Shown piece after piece: positions 23,942-38,411 of a stretch of DNA of 64,000 nt. Below the pieces are notes generated by a model. The model worked only from the letters and a program-made list of their open reading frames with translations. It made no database searches and was not told the DNA's origin. Source of the stretch: Liquidambar formosana. Taxonomy: Eukaryota; Streptophyta; Magnoliopsida; Saxifragales; Altingiaceae. Position 1 is the stretch's first letter. Each line of letters starts with the position of its first letter. The position numbers and the translations under genes are program-made. The stretch spans positions 33,329,067 to 33,393,066 of the forward strand of contig CM077831.1 of NCBI GenBank assembly GCA_039720395.1, written 5' to 3'.

Positions 23942-24967
23942 TTTTTGTCTCTCTTTTCTTTCCTGTTTCTTGTATAGTATAGAGGAAATCTCGTTAGTAG
24001 ATATATATATTTGTCTTTTGGTTGAAGTGAGTCGGTCGTCCATCATTAGGTAGATTCAGGAAGCATGAGCTATAGACTTGTTCACACTACAGAGTGCAAA
24101 ATCAACACGTACATTTTGAATTTTCTACTTTGCTCCTTTCCCATGTGCTTGTTAGGTGTAGGAAACTTTGTGATATGGCATCCTTTTCCTGCTAGCTGTG
24201 TTTTTTCAAGTATTTCCTTGCCCTCCCAGTTTGGAACTTATAAGGCTATGTTTGATATACCAAATAAGATAAATATATCATTTTCATGTATTTTGTACTC
24301 TTTTTAAATAAGGGATATTATATTATCTGTAAGATGGTTATATTTTCCAACCTTTATTCAACAATTCTATCAGTATCTAATCTTTTAATCCGGCATACCA
24401 AACGTAACATAATGGGTACATGTGCAATAATTGACTCTTACAACAAGGTTCGAATCGATAATCCAATAGTTAGCAGTTTTTGAATGTTTAATGATTATAA
24501 AAATTGCTCCACCCACTCACCCCACCCACGGATATAACCATTATTATGGATTTGAATTTCTTCGTTTTATCTTTATCCTTAGGTATGCAAATCCGGAATT
24601 GGGACTTACGCCGTAGAGGCGTAGAAGAGTGGAACTCACCAGTTCTACCCCACTAGTTTGGTGACCTTTTTGAGAGGTTCAACTTTCTATATGGTTATTC
24701 AATTACATCATGAAGGTTAGCCTGATGATCAATGCAATTATTGACTTACTTGAGTAGATAGCCACTTGTACCCAGATTCAATGATAATATTGGGGATTTA
24801 GAGGTTCCAACTAATGCTTAAACTGGCTAAAGACATGATAGTTTTAGTGGCATATTTTTTACTTATTGAATGAATGATCATACGTTCCAATTTATAGAGT
24901 GAGACTCACATCCTATTAATGTATGGATCATTGAAATGAATCGAAAGGTATTTTCTTTATTATCCCT

Positions 24968-25451
24968 TATGCTATGTTTGGTAGAGGGGATGGAAAGATG
25001 GAAGGAATGAAAGAGAGGGGGGATGAACTTTCCATTCCCAAGGGTGAGATTCTCTCTTTCCTTCAGCCTATTTGGTAAAATGGAGGGAAAGATATACTTT
25101 TTCCATCTCTTTTATTTAGTAGAAAGGAGAATGGAAAAGAAGGAAAATGAATTAAGGAGTATTTTTACCATATTACTTTTAAATGATTTAAAAGGTGTTA
25201 TCAGTTGACATGTATATAATATTGTGATGTAGAGGTAAATTTGTCTTTTTAGAAGAAGTTGGTCTTTTCCCTCCCAATCCGCCCACTTTTCCGCCCAAAA
25301 ATAAGAGGATTCCAAGAAGTGCAAAATAGTGAATTTAAGCTTTCCCTCCCCCCTCCCCTCTTACCAAACACGCTTCCTCATCCCCATCCCTCCCCTCTTC
25401 CCTCCCCCCTTTCCATCCCTCCCTAAATCCCCCCTACCAAACACAGGCCTA
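24968..25451. mobile_element. MITE with GTTTGGTAG ends, about 480 bp
   Basis: The left end CTATGTTTGGTAGAGGGGAT and the right end CCCCTACCAAACACAGGCC are inverted repeats. Interior purine-rich and pyrimidine-rich arms (GGATGGAAAG, CTTCCCTCCCCCC) extend the foldback. The GTTTGGTA core is typical of PIF/Harbinger-type MITEs, but the target duplication is not clear. Confidence 0.7.
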
Positions 25452-25578
25452 AGGTATGTTTGGATGAAGGATTTGTAAGATTTATTTGGGCCCAAACACT
25501 ATTAAGCTCCCAACACTTGCTAAGCATGGGTTACCTAGAGGGCTTCCACCGAGGTTGAAGAGGGCTCGGATTACCAAA

Positions 25579-25986
25579 GGGGAACGGCTATTACAACCCC
25601 CCATTCTTATCACCCCACCTCCCATCCTTTAGGTTTCTCCCATCTTTTAGGTTTTATGCAAAATATAAAAGGTTTTTATAAAAACCGGCCATGATGTCCA
25701 CTAGAAAACATCATTTTGAACAACTTTGTAGAAGAAAGTTTTTCCTAAATCTATTGTTTAAATATACTTTTTAGCCATTTATAACATTTATTTCATTTTT
25801 TGTCAAAAAATCTACTTAAACGATAGATTTTAGAAAAACTTTATTTACATTGTTGTTTAAAATGATATTTTCTAATGGACCAAATGACTAGTTTTTGCAA
25901 AAACTTTTTATATTTTCATGAAATCTTAAAAAAAAAAGAAAAAGAAGTGGGGTTATAAGAATGGGGGGTTGCAATAGCCGTTCCCC
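25579..25986. mobile_element. Mutator-type MITE, 408 bp
   Basis: Terminal inverted repeats of about 38 bp start GGGGAACGGCTATT and end AATAGCCGTTCCCC, with only a couple of mismatches. Direct repeats TTACCAAA(G) flank it at 25571 and 25987, an 8-9 bp target duplication typical of Mutator-like elements. No coding capacity. Confidence 0.9.
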
Positions 25987-26123
25987 TTACCAAAGTCAAG
26001 ATGGGTTGAAGCCCTGAGGCCCAACTCGATTCAGCAAAGGAAAAAATTTACTGAGTGACCTTCAATCCGTGTCACTACATTTCAAACAATTCTATTGGTC
26101 CATTCATAATACACACGGATCGC

Positions 26124-26131
26124 GATCCGCG
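26124..26131 (-). promoter_or_regulatory. Histone-gene octamer upstream of H3
   Basis: GATCCGCG is the reverse complement of CGCGGATC, the plant histone octamer linked to S-phase expression. It lies about 250 bp before the ATG at 26376, next to a related ACGGATCG and an inverted CCAAT (ATTGGT) at about 26094. The H3 gene at 44750 has a related arrangement. Confidence 0.75.
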
Positions 26132-26243
26132 TTACTGTACTCTAAACGATCGCAGCCGTTATCACGTAGTCAATCCAACGGTCCCCACTAACCCTCCCAA
26201 AAATTTTCAAAATCCAAAAATTTCAAAAGCGCCCGCGTTCTAG

Positions 26244-26786
<543 letters not shown>

Positions 26787-28457
26787 AAAAGTATATAAAA
26801 GCTGTGTTGGTTGATCTATATCGGATCTCTCTTTGTCGCTCCCTCTAGATCTATCTCTGTATTAGTTTCTCTCTCTAAGCTTATAGATTTCTAGGTTTAT
26901 TTCTCTCTCTAGATCCATATCTCTGTTTTTGTGATTTAGAAGATGTAAATCGGTGAACATCTAATGAACAATCAGATTGCTTGATCTCTGTTCAATTTGA
27001 TTTTGGTGTTTCATGCGTTTGTGACAACCTTGCTTTGTTTGATCCCATTCTAATCGATTCAATCTGCTCTATAGGTTTGATAGAATGTTATTTTCTTTTA
27101 CCCTGTTTGATTCCAACGAAAATCTGGACCAATATAAGAAATTGTTGCATTTGAATTTTAAGTATCTTTCATATGTTTGGGTCTTGTAAATTCCCCAACT
27201 AACCAAATGGAGCAGAGTATGTACCTTAGCAGTAAACGTTTGGGAAACTGGTTGAGAATTGTTTGGGATTGAAAATTGTGTTTGGTTTAATTTGAGATTT
27301 ATTGTTTGGGATTGAAAATGACTGGTGGGTTTCATAGGCTTTGGCATGATGCAGGAACCAAAATTTCAGATTTATGCATCTTAATTGTTTTTATTGACTT
27401 GGCTGAAATTTCAATGAAATTTAGAAAGAGAGAGAGTGCAATGGTGGGGCGGGAAATTTTGATGTATCTCTGTTTTTGTGTGATTTAGTGACACTATAGA
27501 AACATCTACTGTAAAAATTTTGATGTAGGTAGGGCGGGAAAATTTGGCAATGAAATTCAAAATTTGGCCAAAGCGGAAAGGAAGTAAAAGCATTAGGAAT
27601 TTGATAATGTAGTTGAGGTGGCCTTGTGGGTTGAGTAATGACCTCATGGGTCTCCCTATTCCATCAAAAAGCATTAGCACGACATTTTTTTTCTTTTTTT
27701 TTTTGTAAGAAGGAATCCCGGGTTAATAAATATAAGTACTACTTTGCTTCCTTTAATCATAATGATATAGGTATTTTGTGTTTTAAGGGAAAATAGGGAT
27801 TGTATATAGAAATAAAGATCCCAAAAGCATAATGTCTCCTCCCATTTTTTTTTTTTTTTTTTGGCCAAAACAAAGGGTATTACAGCCCATTGAACCGAAA
27901 CTAATTCCCCCCATGTTGCACAAACCACTCTCAAGGATATCTCCCCCTTTGAAAGGATTGGGTAGTTTAAACTTTAAAATTTTAATTTCTCTTAAGTGCA
28001 TGTACTGGAGAAATGGGCAAAAGAGGAAAAAAAAAGAAGAAAAAGAAGCATTAAAATAGTAATATCACAATAATTTCAATTGAAAATGGAAAACCTGTGG
28101 TAATCCATGTTCTTTTTTATTTTCCACCCATAAGGTCAAGTTGAAATTTCTTTAGTATGGGGCTATATGGTAATGGAGCCTTGTGACCGATAGGTTTAGT
28201 AGACGGCTCTACCTCGCAAGTGACCAATTTTTCACTCTCCAGTCTCAACCCATGCCATCATGGGTAAGGCCGTCAGGGCTTTCCCGCCCCAGCCGGCCCA
28301 TGAGAGCCGCCCCGCCTAACAAGTTAGCAGCTGAAAAAACACGCGGGAAATCTCCCCAACCAAAGTCATTTCGCTTCGGCTCCCATTTTCCCTTCCTCAA
28401 CTTTCATCTCATCCAAAAAACCCATAGCCCTCTCTCTCTCTCTCTCTCTGTGTTGTG
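26787..28457. other. H3 3' flank and WD40 gene promoter
   Basis: AT-rich, with poly-T at about 27686-27702 and 27845-27862 and a (CT)n leader tract at about 28431-28449 just before the ATG at 28458. No gene is seen. Confidence 0.5.
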
Positions 28458-31400
28458 ATGGACAAGTACGTAGTCCCTCTCAAAGCGTCACCTCAGAACC
28501 CTAAACCTCACCGGCGGCATTTGTGGAAGAGGAGCGTCGTTGAATTGAACGGCAGGTTCGGGTCCAAGTACCGCCACGAAATCTCCGGTCTACTGATGCA
28601 ATCCTATTCTGAGGTCTGTGTGTGTGTATGCATATATGTGTGTTTCATGGCTAATTTTGGTAAAAAATTGTGATATATTGAACCCTTGATGTTATGTTGC
28701 TTGTGTTGTGGGAAGATTCGAGCGTTTCCTCATTCGTATCATATCGATGGAGTACCGTGTCAGACACATGTATGGAAAATCGCTTCTCACTCGTTAAATT
28801 ACTAGATTGTGTTTGGTTGGATTGAATTGTTGGGGCCTTGGAATTGGAATTGGTTGTGTCATCTTGTATATATATATATATAATTCCACATACCCCAAAT
28901 GCAATTTCACGTCCAAGGAGATTTTTGGGTTCCGTGGAATTGGTATTCTAAGTTGAATCCAATTCTGCACAATCAAAGGAGCCCTTTACATGTTCAGATA
29001 TTTAGATGAAGCTTGAAATGTTGGAATTTTTTGTACAGATGAATCAGATTGCAGATGGCGCATTTTTGGATCACCAAGTGCCAATTAAAAGGTCAGTGAT
29101 CTCTCTCTCTCACACACACAAACCCACCGATCTACCTCATTTCCTATGTCTTATATCTATGCTTGGACTTTCTTTGTGTGTGTGTTGACGCGTGCTGTGG
29201 GGGTGGAGGGTGGGGGGTGGGGATGACGGATGTGTGTATTCACTTTACCAGTTTATTCTTCAACTCAACTCACAAGAGATTGTCATCGTGGTTCTTTTTC
29301 AGGCAGGGCATCTCTGCACTTGCATTTGACACCAAGGTGATTGCTGGATCATTATTTGTAGAATCATGACTTGGAAAATCTGATTTTTTTTCTCTAAAAT
29401 GGTTTCGGTAATTTATTGAATTTTTTTTTTTTTCCTGGTAAGGTGCAACTTAGTTCAAGAATAGTGCTAGTTCTTCTAACATCTTCCAAAACCTATCATC
29501 TTGCCACCCCTGAGCATGGCAAGCTTGTGGCTATTGCTATCAAATTATGAAGCCAGAGTTTAATTCTAACGATGGAAACACACTAATTATGAAACTCATA
29601 ATTTGAAATAAAAAATTGCTTTATAATAAATATTTATACGCATGCCCATGCTAATAAGAGAAAGAAGATTAAAAGGGATAGATAAGAATTGACCTTATTC
29701 ATGTTTGTGAACATTAAAGTGGCATGGCATATCTAACACAAACATAAAATTATGAAGAACTTGGGTACTTCCCAGCAGAAACCTGAATTGAAAATGCTTT
29801 GAAACCATAAACTTGTAGTACTTTAGCTGAAATCTTTGCTTGAAGCTACAAACTTAGTAACTTACCAATCCCATCCTTACCAAATAAAAAACTCATTTAG
29901 TCCCTTCTGTTACAAATGACAATGTAGAGGGTCAAATATTTATTTTCTGGGAGCCTTCTCTTGTACTTAAAAATGGTGTTTTACATAGTTACTTTTACTT
30001 TTCGCTTCCTGTTATGTTTTCTATTCTGGCAACTTATTATTATTGTTCTTATTTTTATTCATCTTTCCAGGGAATATACTTGGCATCAGTGACGAAATCA
30101 GGGGTGCTTAACAGTGCATGACTTTGAAGCTGTATATTGCCAGAGTAATGATATGTCAACAGGTAAGTTTCTGTACTGGAGCTTTCTGTATGGTATGTTT
30201 GCAAATAGACGATGTCAAATGTTTGATTATTTAGGCTTTGGGCAGATTTGTTGTACATTATAAAGCTGGGGTGATGTGTTTATACTTTAGAGTTGAAAAT
30301 TCATAACAGTCAAAAACAATGTGCTGATGCTGATATGCACCAACACATTCTGGAAATAACATGCATACATTTGAGGAGGGGTTTTCTGTGCTCACAACGG
30401 AGCCAAAGAATGATGCACAGATGAACCTTTTTACCTGGGTGATGTGGCATTGCAATAGTGGCTCTCTGGGGTTTATGTAGTCAATTAACAAGCTTGAGTT
30501 TGACAGACCTCTGAGTGGAAATTGTGACTTGTAGATTCCTCAGAAAACATATTTTTAAATAATATGCTTATATTGTTACATTCTGAAGGTTTACTGGATT
30601 GAAACTTGCTGTGCGGGAAGGTGGTTGAGGTGACCAAGCAAGGATCTGCCACCTAAGTTGTCGTGGCTTAAAGGTGCCCATCTTTACGGCCATCCTTGAG
30701 CCGTTTCAATACTCTTTGAACCGTTTGTCTCTGAAGTCTGAACTGTAAATCATGTCATCTTTCATTTTTCTTTGTGAAAAAGTAAATAACAGTACCACTT
30801 CAACATGTAGGCAGTTCATATATTTATGGTTTTAGTCAATCTATTTGTTGTTATGTAGTCTAAAATATGATATCATGCTCTAGAATAATTATAAAAGCTT
30901 TGTATTGAGTCTTGGTATTTGCATCCATTTCCATATCTAAGTTCAACAGGCTTTGGTGTGATCTTGTTTTTTAAAATTGGTGGTTGTTCTAGCTTCTATG
31001 CTCCATTTTAATCTGAAAACAAAGTTCACTTGACTTTCTTTTACTAATCCATGCAGTGCTCTCTAAAACTTTACTATTAACCCTTTTTTTAGGCTTGGAC
31101 GAAGATGAGAAAAAACATTTGCTGCACCTTTCTACACATCAGCAACTTGATGCTGTTAAGTGGAATCCTGCTAACCAAGATGAGGTTTGGATGTAATTCA
31201 CTTCCTCTTATTATGGATTTCTATATGTATTCAGAAAATTATATTGCTTTACTTCTGCCAGATATTGCTTTGGCTTGTCATCAGTTCTAAATGAAAATAT
31301 GTCAAATTTGTGGCAATTGGTGGAAGGATAAGATCAAATCCATAAAGTGATCTCGGAATGCTCACCTCCGATCAACAATTCCCTCGAAATCTTGTCTCTT

Positions 31401-34400
31401 TAATGGCATAATAATAAGGGAAAGTTCTTTCTAACACGTCAAAAGGACTTTCAATAGATGCATATTATCTCTTTGACTTCAGCCATCACTTTATAAAACA
31501 CGACATGGAGATCTTTATTCCTCTTGTGAACTTCTTAATAATTTTTCTTGTGAAAAGAGATCTATATTCATTGGTAGATTTGGTGCATCTACCAATTTTT
31601 ACATTATGTGAAGCGTGGCTGTGCAGTGAACATAGAAATGTGCTTAGGCAAACGTCTCACCATCTATATATATCTATTTTGGTTCTCAGACATGAATATC
31701 ATTTGGGATTTACTGGTGCATTAGTCATGTGTTTCTGGGTTAGTTTGCTTGTCCTCAATGTTCTTTCTTACAGAAATCAAAGGAAATTATGGATTTGTTT
31801 TATACTTTTATGCTTCAACTTTGGACACCTTTAGTTGTGTTTCTGAATGCTTCTGTTGTTATGTTAATGTACTTGGTTTTAGTGTCTTTTTGTTTCTTTT
31901 CTTGGATTTGCAGGTTGCTTGCACATCTATGAAAAGTAATGAAGTGCTTATCTTTGATATTTCTTATATCTCTTCTGAACCAGTTGAAGTAAGTTTCTCC
32001 ATTCACTTCTTGTCTGCTATGTGCTTTTACGATAACATTCATATTGAAAGTACTATACAATGATTGACTTCACTAAGTAATCATGTTATCGTGGCCTCAA
32101 TTCTGCGTAGAAATTATTATTAAACCCCACTCCAATATCTTTCACATATTTGGATGCTAAATTAAATTGCCATAAATTATGCTGCTTTTTCATTGATCAT
32201 GTTGGAAAATCTACGTGACTATGCATCAATTTCATTCTACTAATGGAGTATTGTAAAAGAAGCCCAAAGGATTTAATTTCTTTGTTAGTTCTTCTTTAGC
32301 ATTCAATGATCCCTTTTAGATTAGTATAATAGTAGATTTCACCTTTCATTATCTTCTTTAAAATTTTATTTTTCAAGGCTGCACCTTTAGTTTGGTCAAA
32401 TTCAGGTATAAAATCCTAATTTTCCTATATATATGATTTAATTTTAGCTCCACTCTAATGCAGGTGTTAAGAAAGAGACATACAGTCAATGTTCATGGGT
32501 GTGAGATTCGCAAAGGTTTATCCGATGTAGCTTTTACTTCAGTTGATGATTCAAGGTTGGTATTTGGTAAAATATAGGCTAACCTCTTGTAAGAAAGTAA
32601 ATTTTGTTCGGGGTAGCTTTTACTTATTAAATTTTTGTGGAGTCTTGACTGTGTGAATTGGTAAGTTTGACTAATTGATTGCTTACCTATTTATGGTCCA
32701 TTTCAATAGGTTACTTGCTTCCGATGCACACGGGGTAGTCAGTATATGGGATAGAAGAAGCAGTGATCTTCCATGTGTTGAGCTTACAACTAATTCCCAT
32801 ATCCCCATTAACAGTATTCAATTTGATGCAGAAAATCAGGTCATTATTTAATTTACGACCTTCTATTATATTAAATTAGGAATTTTACTTGTATGCATAT
32901 TGTCTGCATTTTTGTATACCTTGTTTCTTTGATACACTGAATAGAAATTTATTATGTTCTGTACCTTGTTGAACTAAATTTTTTCCCTCTGCCTTACTTA
33001 TATGCTTATTATGACATTTATATGAAAAAGTATGGTTGGCTTATAGAATAGAGTAATCTTATGGCTGAGGATTGAATTGTTCAGGCTTGCATCAGAGGTG
33101 CATTAAAGTGATTTCTGGGTTGAGAATTGAGCAGGAGATGCTAACTCTTTTGCTATTCGTAAATTTTGTTGTTCAATCTTATGAAGGGGGCTTGATATGT
33201 AATTATAAATTTGTTTCAGATTGTTTTTGGAGCTGGTAAGCTTGGGATTATATACATGTGGGATCTTCGTGGAGGAGGAGCATCTGCTGCTTTTCAAAGC
33301 TATAAAGGGGTAAAATATATGGGCACTAGTATTTCTTTTCATATCTTCTGCTCATGTGATCTTGCAATGAAAAAAGTTCGAATTAGAGCGTGGTCAGTAA
33401 TGACCGACGTGACAAGCACAATCTTATTATTATTTTTTGCTATGTTGGGCACATAGGCATTATTTGTGTTCATAATGTTTCTAGCACCAACACCCTTCCT
33501 CAATTTATGTAGCTTTGAGGTTGCTATGCCAGACATCTACGTTAGTGTCCTTGTTTCTTTCATAACCATATTTCACTAATTTTATCTATTTATCTCCAAA
33601 GTTATTAAATGAATTTTTTTTATTAATCTTTTAAAATCTATTACATTGAATCTTATCCAGTATTTCTATCATATATTACTTATTGTAAGAAATATAAATT
33701 AGTTAATCAGATTAGCAAAGACGTCAATATAAAAATATTAAATTATCTTGGTATAAATGCATCGATAAATTACTCGTTGTTATGTAATTTCTCTGAGTTT
33801 TTGTTGATACAGGTATGTCATCCTCCTTTAACATCTTTGAAGATAGCATCATTGCTAGAGAAAATTGGGTCCTTGAAGGTGTGTGTTCTTTTTAACGTTA
33901 TGGTTATTATTTCCAGTTGTCTTCAATTGATAATGTATTGAAGCGATATTGTTTATCAACTCAACATCCTCATCCCTCCCTGCCCTGCCCCTTTTCAGCA
34001 CCGCTATCAGGGCAAACACAAGGACTTCTTACAGATTTTTATAAAAGGGTTTTTTGAAATTTATTGCCTTATTCGACCTTATTCTTCCCCTGATAACAAG
34101 TAATTACAACATAGTGCACTTAATTATTGACTTGGAAGGAAGTTTGTACCGTGTGTGATAGATTTCCTATTTATTGGACTGCAAGGGAATGCACATGATG
34201 AACTCTATTACTGTCATGTGCTAAAGAGTAAAGAGCTCGAGTTTTTACAAAGCAAAAAGATAGTACATATCAGGAATGGAAGGTTTTTTTATCCCCCCAT
34301 TAGAAACTTCTTGTGCATTTACATTGTTTACAAATCACAATGTATGTACCTGCGCTAATGTGGTGAATCTTCGTACAGTTAACTCATTCTGTGTAAAGAT

Positions 34401-35010
34401 CACCTTTTGCATACTATTGGTTTACACTTAACCACACATTCTTGTTATTCTGCAGGCACAGTCAGATATTGTTTCAAAGGAAGTACACTCAATTGCTCTT
34501 GATCCATCTTGCCCATATCAATTGGCATTCCATCTTGATGATGGTTGGTAGGTTAAAATAGAAGCATTTATTTTATTGTACCATAATCATGTTCACCCTC
34601 CCATTGAGGCATGTTCAACACACTATTGATTCCTGAATGATCTCTTAATTGCATATGTTCTTTTATCAACTAATACTGAATAGATCTTCCACAAAGTTTA
34701 CCCACCAGAAAGAAAATATTTGCTAAAAGCTGATTGCAACTCTAAAATTTTGGCTCTTCGCATAGCAAGGTTTTCCAAATAAGAAATAATGACTAATTGG
34801 TGTTGACACACTAGAAAGTAGGAACCCTTTTCTAAGTAGTATTGTTGTCTATGGTTTATTGTTTGTATGGAAGCATCACATACAAAGCATTTTTTAGCCT
34901 TGTTTGTAGCAAGGATCTTTTTTCCCCCTTACTGTGTTGACCAGATTTTAGTAAATTCCTGTAATAGGTCATTGCTTTGCTTCATGATTATATTACATGT
35001 GAATGTAAAA

Positions 35011-35047
<37 letters not shown>

Positions 35048-38000
35048 CTTGTAGATATGTTACATATGCCTGCCATGAATTTTCATTTGCAGTATATATA
35101 TTTTTTTTAATCTAATATCTCTTTTAACCTATTTTTAAGTTCCTTTAAAAAATTTCAATATATATATGTATATATTCATTAACACAACTATAGTTTGGGA
35201 TTTTAACATAACAATTTAAATCAACATTTAAATCCTTCTTTGAATTGAATGCATTTGTAAGAACTTAAGAGGTGGCATTAATAGGTGTTGAGATGGGAGA
35301 AAATTGATTGAAATTTGTTGTTCATTTTTTTTTTTTTTTTCCTTCCTGTTCTTTTTGCTTGGTGATGGTGGTGGTGTAACGATGCAAATCGTAGTACTGG
35401 CACTAGTGAAGTTACTCAACACACATCCAAACCTTGAACCCTTCCGCACCCTACCTATGCAATCCCTTGATGAGGTAATGCCTTTACCACTGTAAGCCAG
35501 GAGACAACTGAATGGTTTGGAAATGTTTAACATAGACTAAGGATTTACGCAATGGGAGTGGTATGGTGCAAGTTGACAGTTCTGACAATAATTGTGATAC
35601 CATAAGGCTTTGTTTAATTGAATTGAACTTAACACGACTAAATGTTACAACACATGCTTTGTTAAACTTGCAATAAATCAATTTGTCTGTCTAACAATTT
35701 TTCACTTAATGCAGGTCGGGTGTCTTGGATATGCACAATCTTCAAGTGACACATATTCATTGCCCTCCCCCGGCTTGGTTGTAAGTAAAGTTGAATACCC
35801 TACAAATACAATTGTATTTCAATGGAAATCGTTAGCAATTTAAGTTTCATTGCTAAATTTTTATTTGTTGTTTACTTTGAGGGATTAGGAATGGCTCAAA
35901 CGCATCAACTGATCTATCATACTTGAGAAAACCATCATGGTTACCAACATATTCAGTAAGATTTTTCATCATTGGTTTTACCTCATTCCACTCAGTTTAA
36001 TTACTACATTACCATAGTAGTAAGTTGTAACAAATGGCTTATGTTTAATTCATTGGTGATGTTAAAGTTTGTGAAGACAGGGTATGATTAACTTGTGAAT
36101 CTTGCTACTTCTTTAGAACAATTTGCATCTTAATGTCAGTGCCTTTTGTTCCACAACAGTAGAAAATTCTTTAGAGAAGTGATTAATTAAGATTTTGAGA
36201 TCCAGCTTAGTGGAGGTTGTAAAGTCACCAGAGTCTAGGGACCAAGCATTGGCACCCTACACCATCATAAAATAGAGCACTAGAACAAAGCAATTTCTAT
36301 GTTTTGGCCTGTCATTAACTTTTTCAATTAATTACAGAAGACCCTCTAGTCGTTAGTAGTCAAGGAGGATTTATATGTGTATGTATGTATTGGGGACTCT
36401 GGAGGCATGTAATTTAGTATTCTGATTATTTTGTTGGCCTAGTAAAGTAGTAATTGCAAACCATGTTCAGTAGCTGTCTCCCTTCCCCTCCTCTCCCAAA
36501 ATTAAAAGATAATTTTACTTTGTATAGTTGTTTGAATACAGTTCTGCTGAAGTTAGCCACAAAATTTTACTCACTAGGGCCAAATATAATTCTATTATGT
36601 GATTTCTTCTAGTGCAGATCTATGCGGTTGGATCATCATCTGAGAATGGAATTCATCTTTTAGATTTCTACCCAGACTCCAGCTCTCCCTGTCACGTGGA
36701 CTACAAGTAAGAAACTTCCAATTTACAGTAATGAAATTAGGGTGCAAAATAGGATTTATAACATTTTGCAATTCCTGGCTATTTTATGTTAGTAAGTACA
36801 AGTAATATTCTTTTGCTTCTATGTTTCTAAAGTACTTGATGCAAATTTTGGCTTGTGTGTGGAGATGTGATTTTACATTTTTTCTTGGAAATGTTCATTC
36901 TTTTTCAAAAATTGTTTTTGAGCTGTTTCAGTGATTTGTGTCAGTGTCTTTGTGGCAAAGCCATGTCATTTTCTAGTTATCTTTTTCCCATCTAGTTCAT
37001 TTTTTGTATCAAGTTATTGCTTACTTGTGCCTTTTTGCTCTAGCGAGGATAAACCAAGCATATCTGGAGTGAAGAGCCAAAACAAGCAAAATAGGTTCGT
37101 TCATTTATCTGAAAGTGTCACTGCTTGTGCCACTCATCCCCTCAATGGCACTGTCATAGCCGGAACAAAGGTTTGTGTCTTTTGATCTTTTTCTCATCTT
37201 AGAAGACAAGTATATCTGTATTTCTTTCTATTTAATATTTACACTTAGTTTTTTATTTTTCCAACTCATGAACTTCTTTCTGAATTTTGCTTCTTTTCAA
37301 AGAAATACAGCATATATTTCATATTAACACCCCCCAACCCCCCCCCCCCCCAACAAAAAAAAAACAAAACCAACCACCATAATAACAAAAAGACGCCCAC
37401 ACATGCAAATTTTCCTTACTTTTTGCTTTTGAAATTAAGCAAAGCACTCCCATAACGCTAGCCAAACAGTACCCTAGCATATTCCAATAAATTGTCCTGC
37501 ACTCCTGCCCTTTGTGCATTGTCATGTAGATGTAGAGATTGCTTATCCCAATATAAATAAATAAATAAATGAATAAAGCTTGTCAAAAAAAGAGGTAGAT
37601 ATAGAGATTTCTTTTGAAGAATCCAGAATCCCAGTGTGTTCAGTTTTTTTTTTACTCTATTAAGAAGTGTATTATATTGACACAATCATGGATTATTTGG
37701 ATGTAAAAGCAAGTGTATCAAGTAAAGAACAGCTAATTGAGTGTTTATATCATTTGTTTTATAAAAAATACAGAATTGAGGAGCTGATTAAAGAACTAAT
37801 TGCACATAAAACCTGTGGTGATAGCTAGTATGCAAATGTATCTTTCCTACCTTTCCAGTGGTTAGCTGGGACTTTTGCCTCTTAGATCTATCCTTTCTTG
37901 CTGATGCAAAGGTTAATTCTTGAAATGGTTCCTGAAGGCTCCCATGGTTCCCCTATTCGGGTCTCAAGAAATTAGCTATCTTGTTGAAACAATAACTGCA

Positions 38001-38411
38001 GGATGAAGATTGGCATCCTTTGTGCTCCAGTTGATTGACAGTAAAGTGAAAGGAAAACCACTTTCCCTTGCTTTTTGTGTGTTTTATTATCATAGGAGAG
38101 TGGACCTCATCAATAACTGCTTTCTTGGTTTTTTACTGGAGATTGAATTCTTGGAAAGTTGAGGTTCTATTTTCTTGTATACTTTCTTGGAAACCAAATG
38201 GTTTCTGGAAAACAACTTCCCTTTTCTTTTACTTGCTGATGCTTTTTATGCCATTTCCATAATTTTATATCCGTTAAAAGAAACAGTCTGAATTCTAACA
38301 AATGATTGATTTCAGCAATCATCTTTGCTGGTGATTTCCCAAAGACACCAGTCATGCGAAGGTGGAGATTATTGTCTGAGAAATGAAGAGACTCTTAGAA
38401 GTTGGATATAG
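28458..38411 (+). CDS. WD40-repeat (transducin-like) protein, 16 exons, one apparent frameshift
   Basis: Exons: 28458-28613, 29039-29091, 29303-29336, 30071-30162, 31093-31184, 31914-31988, 32464-32555, 32710-32839, 33220-33309, 33813-33878, 34456-34547, 35715-35780, 35889-35955, 36618-36706, 37044-37170 and 38316-38411, all GT-AG. They sum to 1417 nt; removing one G from the GGGG at 30101-30104 gives 1416 nt (471 aa) and a continuous frame. With the extra G, exon 4 reads TKSGVLNSA then stop. WD signatures include VVSIWDRR (about 207-214) and IIYMWDLRG (about 251-259); the fold is probably a beta-propeller scaffold. Its place beside H3 and IRKI suggests the orthologue of Arabidopsis At5g12920, annotated only as transducin/WD40. 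All other exons are clean, so a sequencing error or a very recent mutation is likelier than old decay. The last three exons are duplicated at about 41310. Confidence 0.85.
35010..35044. repeat. (AAT)n microsatellite
   Basis: About 11-12 AAT units in intron 11 of the WD40 gene. Confidence 0.95.

Larger units (their letters stand above)
23942..26123. other. Intergenic region with two MITEs
   Basis: Between the gene ending at 23941 and the H3 promoter. Apart from the MITEs at 24968 and 25579 it is AT-rich with no credible ORF. Confidence 0.6.
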
